Of a stretch of DNA of 12,596 nt, positions 6,446 to 12,596 are shown in pieces. The notes beneath the pieces are model-generated. The model was not told the DNA's origin. It made no database searches and worked only from the letters and a program-made list of their open reading frames with translations. Every line of letters starts with the position of its first letter. Position 1 is the stretch's first letter. The translations under genes were made by a program, and so were the position numbers. The DNA lies in NCBI GenBank assembly GCA_945863825.1, contig CAMBBY010000009.1, positions 1 through 12,596 of the forward strand, written 5' to 3'. Source of the DNA: an uncultured Prevotella sp. GTDB lineage: Bacteria > Bacteroidota > Bacteroidia > Bacteroidales > Bacteroidaceae.

Positions 6446-7699
6446 CTATTCTAATATGTTTCGTTGCAAAAGAAAATCAAACAAGCTTATGAACAAGATG
6501 CCTGCTTCATTGTGATGAGAAACAATATTGTCCTTTACTATGATTATCTTCTGGAAGTTATCTGAGATATGTTTTAGTGATGCAGATTCTTGTTCTATCT
6601 TTTCCTTATCAGGAAGAGCAAGGGCAGATTGGATGTAATAACGCTTAGAGCCATTGTTGACTACAAAATCTACTTCCAATTGCTTGCGTATCATTCCTTG
6701 TTGCGGCGTTCGGGTACGAGTTTCTACCATACCAACATCCACAAGATAGCCACGGCATCGTAATTCATTGTATATCACATTTTCCATGAGATGGGTTTCT
6801 TCTATTTGACGGAAATCCAGAAGGCTATTGCGCAGTCCTAAATCTACGAAATAGTATTTAGACAATGTACCGATGTACTTTTTCCCCTTAATGTCATACC
6901 GCATCGCTTTCTCTATCAGGAAGGCTTCTTGCAAGAATCCTAAGTAATTGTCGATTGTTAACGGAGACAGGTCTGCATTGCTTACGCTCTTGAAAGTGTT
7001 GCTCAATTTATTCGGATTGCATGGTGAGCCTACCGATGATGCCATTACTTTAACAAGAGAGTCGAACTCCGTGTTTTTCTTGACATTATTTCTGTCTATC
7101 AAGTCTTTTAGATACACCGTAGTATAGAGATTACGCAGATAACTCATCTTCTTTTGCTGAGTATCCAAAGACAAGATTAAAGGCAAACTGCCATACGTAA
7201 TATAATCTCGCCATGCATATTCTTTGTTGCCATCGTAAGCCGATACATATTCTGAAAAAGACAGAGGGTAAATACGTATTTCATCACCTCTTCCTCTGAA
7301 CTCTGTGGCAATGTCGGAAGATAGAAACTTAGAATTGCTTCCTGTTACGTAGACATCCACATTGTCTATATGAAGAAGACTGTTCAAGGCTCCAACAAAG
7401 TTGTTTACCATTTGAACTTCATCCAATAGGACATAATGAATTTCAGAATCTTTGATGTTACCTTTAATATAGTGTAGCAGTTTCTTGGGGTCACAGTATT
7501 CATCGTTCAGTATATCATCCAAAGCCAGAGATATAATATGGTCTGGAGAAATGCCATCTGCCAGGAGATGATCTCTAAACAACTTGAATAGAAGATATGA
7601 TTTGCCACATCTTCTGATACCTGTAACTATCTTTATCAAGCCATTTTGTTTGCTTGATATGAGTTGGTTGAGATAATATTCGCGCTTAATTTCCTTCAT
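6446..7699 (-). CDS. AAA_14/DUF4143 family ATPase
   Basis: This 417-residue protein runs from the ATG at 7699. The reading frame extends 15 codons further to a TTG at 7744, but that TTG lies inside the predicted -7 box, so the ATG giving MKEIKREYYLNQLI is the real start. Residue numbers from that ATG: Walker A TGIRRCGKS at 26-34, Walker B YVLLDEV at 89-95, and TGSNS at 119-123 followed by FRGRGDE, typical of the AAA_14 core. The C-terminal DUF4143 part has the PD-(D/E)XK-like pattern ENVIYNELRCRGY (from about 306), EVDFV (about 342) and YYIQSA (about 355), where the usual lysine position is not obvious. Family members are cytoplasmic; their role is poorly understood, with proposals including stress or mobile-element functions. 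The gene stands alone, opposite to its neighbours, with matching palindromes at both ends. Confidence 0.88.
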   Translation of the reverse strand: MKEIKREYYLNQLISSKQNGLIKIVTGIRRCGKSYLLFKLFRDHLLADGISPDHIISLALDDILNDEYCDPKKLLHYIKGNIKDSEIHYVLLDEVQMVNNFVGALNSLLHIDNVDVYVTGSNSKFLSSDIATEFRGRGDEIRIYPLSFSEYVSAYDGNKEYAWRDYITYGSLPLILSLDTQQKKMSYLRNLYTTVYLKDLIDRNNVKKNTEFDSLVKVMASSVGSPCNPNKLSNTFKSVSNADLSPLTIDNYLGFLQEAFLIEKAMRYDIKGKKYIGTLSKYYFVDLGLRNSLLDFRQIEETHLMENVIYNELRCRGYLVDVGMVETRTRTPQQGMIRKQLEVDFVVNNGSKRYYIQSALALPDKEKIEQESASLKHISDNFQKIIIVKDNIVSHHNEAGILFISLFDFLLQRNILE

Positions 7700-7701
7700 A
7701 C

Positions 7702-7740
7702 TACTTAAAATTTCTGGCACATGTGCCACTTTTTTTAAGT
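7702..7740. repeat. 40-bp palindromic repeat, copy 2 (5' side of ATPase gene)
   Basis: Outer arms ACTTAAAA (7703-7710) and TTTTAAGT (7733-7740) pair perfectly. The 14-bp core TGGCACATGTGCCA (7715-7728) is identical to copy 1. Between arms and core are 4-nt segments, TTTC and CTTT, that do not pair. The predicted ATPase transcription start (about 7735-7739) falls in the outer arm, so the message would begin with this hairpin, ending 3 nt before the start codon. It could be an operator, a translation-blocking hairpin or a stability element. Confidence 0.85.
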
Positions 7741-7741
7741 G

Positions 7742-7773
7742 CAAAGATATGCGAAAGTAGAGTTCTAACCAAA
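7742..7773 (-). promoter_or_regulatory. Promoter of the ATPase gene
   Basis: On the minus strand TATCTTTG (7749 down to 7742) is an exact -7 box and TTTG (7773 down to 7770) an exact -33 box, with a 20-bp spacer. Transcription would start at about 7735-7739, just inside palindrome copy 2, leaving a leader of about 37 nt before the ATG at 7699. Confidence 0.8.
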
Positions 7774-7802
7774 AATTTTTAGATTTATTATACTAAAAAG
7801 GT

Positions 7803-7995
7803 GTGCCTACCAGCCACGCGAATTCAACAAGGTGGCTAAATCTCCATTGGAAGAATGGGTTGATTGGAAGGTATGGAAGAAGGTAGGGCTGAAGAGAAAA
7901 ACAATATCGCCCGCAAAATGCTGGATAACGGATTGAGCATAGAGCAGATAGCTTTAATTATCGGTTTGACAGAAAAGGAAATAAAAGAACTATAA
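7803..7995 (+). pseudogene. Rpn/PD-(D/E)XK nuclease family remnant A (deleted, frameshifted)
   Basis: Only pieces of the C-terminal part of an Rpn-family (recombination-promoting nuclease / 'putative transposase') protein remain. From 7820 one frame reads EFNKVAKSPLEEW, a segment I associate with Prevotella members. The match breaks at about 7861-7864, and a different frame continues from 7864 as LEGMEEGRAEEKNNIARKML and ends TEKEIKEL at the TAA 7993-7995. The region between these pieces (about 50-60 residues, still present in remnant B) has been deleted, changing frame. The nuclease domain is missing entirely. The last bases overlap the start of terminator-promoter module copy 2. Family assignment is from recognition, not a search. 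Confidence 0.7.
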
Positions 7996-8001
7996 TATAA
8001 T

Positions 8002-8055
8002 AAGGTGTATCCTTCTTGCCCCACACATCGGGCAAGCGAGGATACACCTTTTTTA
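8002..8055 (+). terminator. Intrinsic terminator after remnant A
   Basis: AAGGTGTATCC (8002-8012) pairs with GGATACACCTT (8040-8050), and CTTGCCC (8015-8021) pairs with GGGCAAG (8030-8036) around an 8-nt loop. TTTTTT follows at 8049-8054. The design matches the terminator at 5259-5315. Confidence 0.85.
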
Positions 8056-8089
8056 TCTCCCTCACCCTCAAACATTTTTCCCCAAAATC

Positions 8090-8121
8090 TTTGCATCTTT
8101 CAGAAGAAAAGCGTATCTTTG
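8090..8121 (+). promoter_or_regulatory. Promoter upstream of remnant B
   Basis: TTTG at 8090-8093 and TATCTTTG at 8114-8121 are exact consensus boxes with a 20-bp spacer. Transcription would start at about 8126-8130 and run into remnant B. Confidence 0.75.
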
Positions 8122-8129
8122 CAGAAGAA

Positions 8130-8492
8130 AAGCTGCACTCGGCAATTTGTAAGCAAGCTTACATTGCGCTCGCTGGCATTATCAACCCTGGAACTCAAGC
8201 TCCAGGACTACAGGAAGCTCGCGAAAAACTGAAATATTATTCCATGACAAATGCAGAGCGCCATGCATACGATGAGCATGTGAATGCCATCATGATTCAA
8301 AACGATGTTCTTGGCAATGCAAGATTGGAAGGTATGGAAGAAGGAAGAGCCGAAGGAAGAGCTGAAGGAAGAGCCGAAGGCAAAACCGAAGAAAAGAATT
8401 CAATAGCCTTAAAGATGATGAAAGGCGGAATGCCTATTGAGCAAATCATGCAATTTACAGGGTTGTCTGAAAAAGAAATAAAATCATTATAA
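8130..8492 (+). pseudogene. Rpn/PD-(D/E)XK nuclease family remnant B (5'-truncated)
   Basis: The frame is open from before the promoter to the TAA at 8490-8492, but similarity to the Rpn family C-terminus starts only at about 8181 (INPGTQAPGLQEAREKLKYY), continues through NAERHAYDEHVNAIMIQND and ends SEKEIKSL. The N-terminal nuclease domain, normally some 200 residues, is absent. The apparent start at 8016 is a TTG inside the terminator hairpin, before the promoter, and cannot be used. The first ATG after the promoter (8244) would give an 82-residue fragment, which might still be expressed. A 12-bp tandem repeat at 8340-8387 encodes EGRA units. A terminator follows. The piece that remains is the variable tail of the family, so no nuclease activity is expected. 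Confidence 0.7.
8340..8387 (+). repeat. 12-bp tandem repeat encoding EGRA units
   Basis: GAAGGAAGAGCC (8340-8351) is followed by two near-identical units (8352-8363 and 8364-8375, differing at one base) and a diverged fourth (8376-8387). In frame they read EGRA EGRA EGRA EGKT. Remnant A has a single EGRA at the same place. This suggests copy-number change by slippage in a charged, helical linker. Confidence 0.85.
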
Positions 8493-8506
8493 GAAGACTA
8501 TAGGTT

Positions 8507-8538
8507 GGTCGGTGCTGAAAAATGCATCGACCCTTTTT
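8507..8538 (+). terminator. Intrinsic terminator after remnant B
   Basis: GGTCGGTGC (8507-8515) pairs with GCATCGACC (8524-8532) through nine pairs including one G-U, around an 8-nt A-rich loop. CTTTTTAT follows. It separates the accessory island from the esterase gene. Confidence 0.8.
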
Positions 8539-8563
8539 ATATATCACATATTATAAGAGAAGA

Positions 8564-9763
8564 ATGAAAAGAATTATTGCATTTTTTATTTTCCTCTGCG
8601 CTATAACAATCAATGCTACGGCACAGGGATGGATAGGCACATGGGCTACTGCCCCACAAACCGTCGTGAAGAGCTTCATGCCCTATAATAACAATATGTC
8701 CAACCGCTCCGTGAGACAGGTGGTCAAGGTGAGCATCGGAGGCGATATGATTCGTCTGAAACTGAGCAATATCTATAGCACCGAACCGGTTGTCATCCGT
8801 TCTATCTATATTGCCCATGCTAAAGACTCTTTCGCCATCGACCCCAAGAGTGCGAAATATCTCAAATTCGGCAATCAATACAAGGTTACGATTCCGGCTG
8901 GCAAAAGCATCACAAGCGATGCCCTGCCCTATGACCTCAAACCTCTCCAGCGACTTGCCATCACCATCAACTATACTTCCGCCCCAACAGTCCCTACCGT
9001 CCACATGGGTTCCCGCACCACCTCTTATATCATGAAAGGTGTAACCAATGCCCACTCCAACTTCGAGAAGGCTTTCCGGGAGAACCACTGGTATAACATC
9101 AGCGGCATCGACGTATATACAATGAGGACTGACCTCAGCAGCATCGCCATCATAGGCAATTCCATTACCGACGGAAAATGCTCTACCGACAATGCCCAGA
9201 ACCGTTGGCCAGACGTCATGTCGGAAATGCTCCAACTGAAATATAAAATTACCAACCAAGGCGTACTCAACTTGGGCATTGGCAACAACCGTGTGGTGGT
9301 GCCAGGAGGATTCGGTGTTTTGGCAAAGGAAAGATTCGACAAAGATGTATTGGCACAGGCAGGAGTGAAAAAAGTCATTATCTTTGAAGGAATAAATGAT
9401 ATAGGTGCCGCCAAAAGCGGATATAGCGAAACCGTAGCACGTCAACTCATCGAGAGCTATCAGGCAATGATCAAGAAGGCAAAGGCACGCCGATTGAAAG
9501 TCTATTTGGGCACTATCACCCCTTTCAAGGGAGCAGGATATTACTCTCCCTTCCATGAAGCAGCACGTCAAACCGTGAACGAATGGATTCGCAACCAAGC
9601 CAAGAACAAAGAGGTGGATGGAATCCTCGACTTTGCCAAACTTCTTCAGGACCCGAAGGATGACAGACGCATGAAAAAAGAATATGTGAGCAACGACTGG
9701 CTCCACCCGAATCCAACAGGTTATAAAGCGATGGGAACCTACGCTGCCGAAATCATCAAATAA
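8564..9763 (+). CDS. Secreted SGNH/GDSL-type hydrolase (probable carbohydrate or lipid esterase)
   Basis: This 399-residue protein starts at the ATG at 8564, chosen because it begins the signal peptide MKRIIAFFIFLCAITINATA; an ATG 42 bp upstream lies in the terminator. After cleavage the mature chain starts near QGWIGTWATAPQ. Residues about 22-185 form an N-terminal beta-rich domain (VRQVVKVSIGGDMIRLKLSN). The SGNH catalytic domain follows, with block I AIIGNSITDG (catalytic Ser200; GNS in place of the classic GDS), block II GIGNNR (Gly240), block III EGINDIG (Asn278) and block V NDWLHPNPTGY (Asp378, His381). All four catalytic blocks are intact. The protein is periplasmic or extracytoplasmic and may deacetylate glycans, but the substrate cannot be read from the sequence. 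No consensus promoter was seen in the short gap upstream. It is not obviously part of the susCD unit. Confidence 0.9.
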   Translation: MKRIIAFFIFLCAITINATAQGWIGTWATAPQTVVKSFMPYNNNMSNRSVRQVVKVSIGGDMIRLKLSNIYSTEPVVIRSIYIAHAKDSFAIDPKSAKYLKFGNQYKVTIPAGKSITSDALPYDLKPLQRLAITINYTSAPTVPTVHMGSRTTSYIMKGVTNAHSNFEKAFRENHWYNISGIDVYTMRTDLSSIAIIGNSITDGKCSTDNAQNRWPDVMSEMLQLKYKITNQGVLNLGIGNNRVVVPGGFGVLAKERFDKDVLAQAGVKKVIIFEGINDIGAAKSGYSETVARQLIESYQAMIKKAKARRLKVYLGTITPFKGAGYYSPFHEAARQTVNEWIRNQAKNKEVDGILDFAKLLQDPKDDRRMKKEYVSNDWLHPNPTGYKAMGTYAAEIIK

Positions 9764-9764
9764 C

Positions 9765-9860
9765 GAAGTTAACTTCAAAGCACATCGAAGTTAACTTCAT
9801 AAGCAAATGCAATAGGCTTCATAAGCAAATGCAGTAGGCTTCATCTGCTAACGAAGTACT
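9765..9860. repeat. 22-bp periodic repeat array with GAAGTTAACTTC palindromes
   Basis: The motif CTTC recurs at 9773, 9795, 9817 and 9839, exactly 22 bp apart. The units at 9795-9816 and 9817-9838 differ at one base. The 12-bp palindrome GAAGTTAACTTC occurs at 9765-9776 and 9787-9798, also 22 bp apart. The array starts 2 bp after the esterase stop codon and its last part merges into the terminator stem. Confidence 0.85.
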
Positions 9861-9871
9861 ACTGCATTTTT
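9827..9871 (+). terminator. Terminator between esterase and xpt
   Basis: AAATGCAGTAG (9827-9837) pairs with CTACTGCATTT (9859-9869), and a five-T run spans 9867-9871. CTTC (9839-9842) can pair with GAAG (9853-9856) inside. It serves the esterase gene best. On the minus strand only TTTGCTT follows, so it would be a weaker terminator for xpt. Confidence 0.75.
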
Positions 9872-9894
9872 ATGTATATCTAATTGAAAGTTGA

Positions 9895-10461
9895 TTACTT
9901 CAAAACAATCTTGCAATCCTCCAGACTTTCTACGGTAGCGAGCGCTTCATAACGCATACCTTCCTTGCGCAGAAAATCACCACCATGCTGGAATGCCTTC
10001 TCGATGATGAAGCCCATTGCCTCAATCGTGGCACCAGCCTTCTCGCAGAGATCCATCACACCCTTGGAAGCATTACCATTGGCAAGGAAGTCGTCGATGA
10101 AGATGACATGATCATCAGGAGTCAGATAACTGTCACTTACACATACCGTATAGTCACAGTCTTTGGTGAAAGAGTGAACCACCGAGGTAATCATACCTTC
10201 CATCGTCTTTGGCTTCTTTTTCTTTACGAAGACTACAGGAAGATGGGTCAGGTAACCCACCATAATGGCAGGAGCAATACCCGAAGCCTCGATTGTGACA
10301 ATCTTGTTGTACTTGATGTCCTTGAAGAGTCTGACAAACTCCTTCGCCAAGTCCATCATCAAGATAGGATCCATCTGATGGTTCACAAAGCTATCCACCT
10401 TCAGGATTCCTCCAGGAAAGCATCTGCCTTCCTGCATAATTCTTTCTTTCAGTAAATCCAT
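9895..10461 (-). CDS. xpt: Xanthine phosphoribosyltransferase
   Basis: This 188-residue cytoplasmic enzyme transfers the ribose-phosphate of PRPP to xanthine, giving XMP for guanine-nucleotide salvage. The N-terminus [20 protein letters not shown] and then [12 protein letters not shown] (residues 21-32) match the Xpt family. [15 protein letters not shown] (56-70) forms the purine-side loop. The PRPP-binding motif [13 protein letters not shown] is at 119-131. An ATG lies 17 codons upstream at 10512, but the start at 10461 gives the usual Xpt N-terminus and length. The gene follows the NCS2 permease by 95 bp on the same strand with no terminator seen between, so uptake and trapping of the base are probably co-transcribed. 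No consensus promoter was seen in the gap. Confidence 0.93.
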   Translation of the reverse strand: MDLLKERIMQEGRCFPGGILKVDSFVNHQMDPILMMDLAKEFVRLFKDIKYNKIVTIEASGIAPAIMVGYLTHLPVVFVKKKKPKTMEGMITSVVHSFTKDCDYTVCVSDSYLTPDDHVIFIDDFLANGNASKGVMDLCEKAGATIEAMGFIIEKAFQHGGDFLRKEGMRYEALATVESLEDCKIVLK

Positions 10462-10556
10462 TATTCTGATTTGAAATTGATATGATTGATGATTTACAGC
10501 CATCATTCCCATTCCTGCTCTATTCCGCCGGATAAGAAAATGATGACCTGTCTTTT

Positions 10557-11861
10557 TTATTTTTCCAAATTCTTAGGCAATACAAGATTCAGAATAACTG
10601 CGAGCAGGAACACTACAGCCACACAGTTGTCTGCAAATACGGTACGTACAATCTCTGGGAAGATATTAAACATACCCGTTGCCTGAGTGAAACCGAGACC
10701 CACACTGAGCGAGAGGCTCACAATCACCATATTGCGCTGGGAGAAACCCGTACGTGCCATCATGCCGAAACCTGCAAAGAGGATGCTACCGAACATCATG
10801 ATAGTACATCCACCTAATACAGCCTGCGGAATGGTTGTAAGAACATAACCGATAGCAGGGAATACACCACCGATAATCATGATAATGGCACCCATGGCGA
10901 TTGTGAAGCGATTGACCACGCCCGACATGGCAGCCAAACCTACGTTCTGGCTGAAAGATGTAATAGGAGTACATCCGAAAAGACCAGAAACCGAACTTAC
11001 AAAACCATCACAGCAGACAGCCGCACCCATCTCCTTGGTATTAGGATCACGCTTCAGGGCACTATTGCAAAGCGCTGACGTATCACCGATGGTCTCTGTA
11101 GCAGAAACCAGATATACAGCCACTACAGAAAGGATGGCACCTATATTAAACTCTGGAGTAAAAGGCAGGATACGAGGCAAGGCGATGATAGAAAGATTGG
11201 TAAGACCACTATAGTCTATCATACCCATAAAACAAGCAAGGATATAACCCACTATCAAACCTACGAGCACGGAAAGAGAGCGAAGGAATCCCTTGGCAAA
11301 AATCTGACAGAGAAGACAAGCCAATAAGGTGACAGAACCCACAATCCAGTTGTTCATGCTACCGAAATCCGCAGCACCCTGACCTCCGGCAAAAGAATTG
11401 GCACCCACAGGAAGAAGTGAAAAACCAATGGCTGTAACCACCGTAGCAGCTACTACAGGAGGAATCAGTTTGATCCAATACTTGGCAAAAAGTCCGAGTG
11501 TACCTTCCACGAGACCACCGATGATGACCGCTCCGATGAGCGTACCCATTCCATGGGCAGCAGCAATGCTGATGGCAAGAGAAAGGAAGGTGAAGGAGAT
11601 ACCCATCACGATAGGGAGGCGTGAACCGATGCGCCATACCGGATAGAGCTGTACCAAAGTACCAATACCGGCGATAACCATACAGTTCTGGATAAGAACG
11701 GCGCTGATAGAGCTGTCCAAACCTATCGCACCAGCGAGAATCATGATTGGCGCAATATTGCTGACGAACATCGCCAACACATGCTGAAGACCAAATGGAA
11801 GTGCTTTACCGACGGGCACTCTGCCGTCTAATTTGTAGAGATTTTCTATTGACTGTTTCAT
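10557..11861 (-). CDS. NCS2-family xanthine/uracil permease, probably xanthine type
   Basis: This 434-residue inner-membrane transporter has many hydrophobic segments consistent with the 14-helix NCS2 fold, and imports a nucleobase with protons. Family features include [20 protein letters not shown] (136-155), ATETIGD (254-260, with the conserved substrate-site Glu257) and [17 protein letters not shown] (298-314, containing the NCS2 QN signature). These fit xanthine-type members (PbuX/UacT-like) better than uracil-type UraA. The downstream xpt gene supports xanthine as substrate. The frame extends upstream to a TTG at 11948, but that lies before the predicted transcription start, so the ATG at 11861 ([10 protein letters not shown]) is chosen. 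The leader is about 70 nt, and I see no purine-riboswitch-like structure in it. Confidence 0.9.
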   Translation of the reverse strand: MKQSIENLYKLDGRVPVGKALPFGLQHVLAMFVSNIAPIMILAGAIGLDSSISAVLIQNCMVIAGIGTLVQLYPVWRIGSRLPIVMGISFTFLSLAISIAAAHGMGTLIGAVIIGGLVEGTLGLFAKYWIKLIPPVVAATVVTAIGFSLLPVGANSFAGGQGAADFGSMNNWIVGSVTLLACLLCQIFAKGFLRSLSVLVGLIVGYILACFMGMIDYSGLTNLSIIALPRILPFTPEFNIGAILSVVAVYLVSATETIGDTSALCNSALKRDPNTKEMGAAVCCDGFVSSVSGLFGCTPITSFSQNVGLAAMSGVVNRFTIAMGAIIMIIGGVFPAIGYVLTTIPQAVLGGCTIMMFGSILFAGFGMMARTGFSQRNMVIVSLSLSVGLGFTQATGMFNIFPEIVRTVFADNCVAVVFLLAVILNLVLPKNLEK

Positions 11862-11937
11862 GTCGTATGTTATTATATTGCGATAAAAATCTAATAGAAT
11901 TTTCGAAAAGAACCTCTTGGAGTCCAAAAAGATGGCG

Positions 11938-11969
11938 CAAAAGTACAAAGAAAAACTGAAAAAGTGAAA
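11938..11969 (-). promoter_or_regulatory. Promoter of the permease-xpt unit
   Basis: On the minus strand TACTTTTG (11945 down to 11938) is an exact -7 box. TTTC (11969 down to 11966) is a one-mismatch -33 box with a 20-bp spacer. The predicted start is near 11931-11935. Confidence 0.65.
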
Positions 11970-11985
11970 TTTCTCTCCCTTTTAT

Positions 11986-12016
11986 TTTGATTTGTCTGCA
12001 AATAGATGTACTTTTG
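11986..12016 (+). promoter_or_regulatory. Promoter of the YqiA-like gene
   Basis: TTTG at 11986-11989 and TACTTTTG at 12009-12016 match the consensus with a 19-bp spacer. Transcription would begin at about 12021-12025, roughly 20 nt before the ATG at 12042. The boxes lie back-to-back with the permease promoter, within about 80 bp. Confidence 0.65.
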
Positions 12017-12041
12017 CAGGGCAATTAAAAATTCAAAGACA

Positions 12042-12596
12042 ATGGAAAATCCATATATCAAGCAATTCCCCGACCTTATGTCGGGCAAGAAAATCATGTA
12101 TGTTCACGGTTTCCTCTCTTCCGGACAGAGTGGAACTGTAAAGATGCTTCAGGATCTCATGCCCAATGCTACCTTCGTGGCTGAAGACATACCCGTACAT
12201 CCGGAAGAAGGTATGGAAATGCTCATCGAGTTGCAGGAAACAGAGAAACCCGACCTGATTATCGGTACCTCCATGGGCGGTATGTACACAGAAATGCTGA
12301 AAGGTACCGACCGCATCCTCGTAAACCCAGCTTTCGAAATGGGCAATACCATGAGCAGTATGACCGGTAAACAGGAATTTCAGAATCCACGAAAGGATGG
12401 TGTCAACGAACTGATGGTGACCAAGGGACTCATCAAGGAATACCGTGACATTACCGAACGATGCTTTCAGGATATCACTCCAGAGGAACAGGCAAGGGTA
12501 TATGGTCTCTTCGGAGACAAGGACCCATTAGTGCATACCTTCGACCTCTTCCATGAGCATTATCCCAATGCCATCCGCTTCCATGGCGAGCACCGC
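12042..12596 (+). CDS. YqiA/UPF0227-like alpha/beta-hydrolase (3' partial)
   Basis: The frame is open from the ATG at 12042 to the window end: 185 codons, no stop, so the C-terminus is missing. Alpha/beta-hydrolase features are visible: the first strand and oxyanion loop KIMYVHGFLSSGQS (17-30), the nucleophile elbow IIGTSMGGMY with GTSMG at 75-79 (Ser77), a late strand VYGLFGDKDPLVH with probable acid Asp159 or Asp161, and HGEHR at the end with likely catalytic His184. This arrangement and the compact size resemble the YqiA/YcfP esterase-like family, with small cytoplasmic hydrolases of uncertain natural substrate. The start is supported by a consensus promoter about 26 bp upstream. The gene is divergent from the purine permease with no evident functional link. 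Confidence 0.85.
   Translation, partial: MENPYIKQFPDLMSGKKIMYVHGFLSSGQSGTVKMLQDLMPNATFVAEDIPVHPEEGMEMLIELQETEKPDLIIGTSMGGMYTEMLKGTDRILVNPAFEMGNTMSSMTGKQEFQNPRKDGVNELMVTKGLIKEYRDITERCFQDITPEEQARVYGLFGDKDPLVHTFDLFHEHYPNAIRFHGEHR

Larger units (their letters stand above)
7991..8132 (+). repeat. Terminator-promoter module, copy 2
   Basis: This is the second copy of the block at 5248-5389. Its left end starts inside the last codons of remnant A, and its right end runs into the leader of remnant B. The promoter here has both boxes intact, so this copy is closer to the ancestral form than copy 1. Confidence 0.85.

Noticed and set aside
8016..8129. Longer N-terminus for Rpn remnant B
   Set aside because: It begins with TTG inside the terminator hairpin and precedes the predicted transcription start.
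5248..8132. Complete transposon or insertion sequence
   Set aside because: The flanking repeats are direct and no intact transposase or integrase lies between them; only Rpn tails lacking the nuclease domain are present.
8340..8387. CRISPR-like repeats
   Set aside because: The units are 12 bp, contiguous with no spacers, and in frame within a coding remnant.
8537..9778. Long antisense reading frame of 413 codons opposite the esterase gene
   Set aside because: It mirrors the SGNH gene, whose signal peptide and four catalytic blocks are intact. The antisense protein is rich in Cys, His and Phe with no recognisable domain, and has no promoter or ribosome site of note.
9765..9860. CRISPR or integron attachment array
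   Set aside because: The 22-bp units are contiguous, lack unique spacers and have no cas or integrase gene nearby.
11862..11937. Purine riboswitch ahead of the permease-xpt unit, as in Bacillus
   Set aside because: The predicted leader is only about 70 nt, AT-rich, and shows no three-way junction or paired-loop sequence.

Overview
The window looks like chromosomal DNA from a gut-type Bacteroidota, most likely Prevotellaceae (Prevotella/Segatella, copri-like). The evidence is a SusC/SusD outer-membrane pair, promoters of the Bacteroidota form (TTTG, about 20 bp, TAnnTTTG) with few Shine-Dalgarno sites, remnants of Prevotella-type Rpn/PD-(D/E)XK 'transposase' genes, and an AAA_14/DUF4143 ATPase. 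The species is inferred from remembered family features, not from a search.

Layout. (1) 1-5315: a strong consensus promoter, a leader of about 210 nt containing four potential hairpins, then susC and susD in tandem with an intrinsic terminator. No glycosidase or regulator is present, so the glycan or peptide imported is unknown. (2) 5248-8540: an accessory island. It starts and ends with two copies of a module of about 142 bp that combines a terminator hairpin with a promoter. Between them lie DUF4160 and DUF2442 genes, a 62-63 residue unknown protein with a perfect Shine-Dalgarno, an oppositely oriented ATPase gene bracketed by two near-identical 40-bp palindromes, and a frameshifted Rpn remnant. 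A second, 5'-truncated Rpn remnant follows the second module copy. (3) 8564-9763: a secreted SGNH/GDSL-type esterase, followed by a 22-bp periodic repeat array that merges into a terminator. (4) 9895-11861, minus strand: a purine-salvage unit of xanthine/uracil-type NCS2 permease followed by xanthine phosphoribosyltransferase. The permease imports the base and the transferase traps it as the nucleotide. (5) 12042-12596: a YqiA-like alpha/beta-hydrolase, cut by the window end and divergently transcribed from the permease.

How the parts relate. Regions 1, 3 and 4 look like ordinary core metabolism and cell-envelope functions. Region 2 is the unusual part: small toxin-antitoxin-like genes use a promoter carried by a repeat, the ATPase transcript would carry the same hairpin at both ends, and decayed nuclease genes sit at the boundary. 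No complete, recognised defence system or complete transposon is visible. No tRNA, rRNA or CRISPR array was found.
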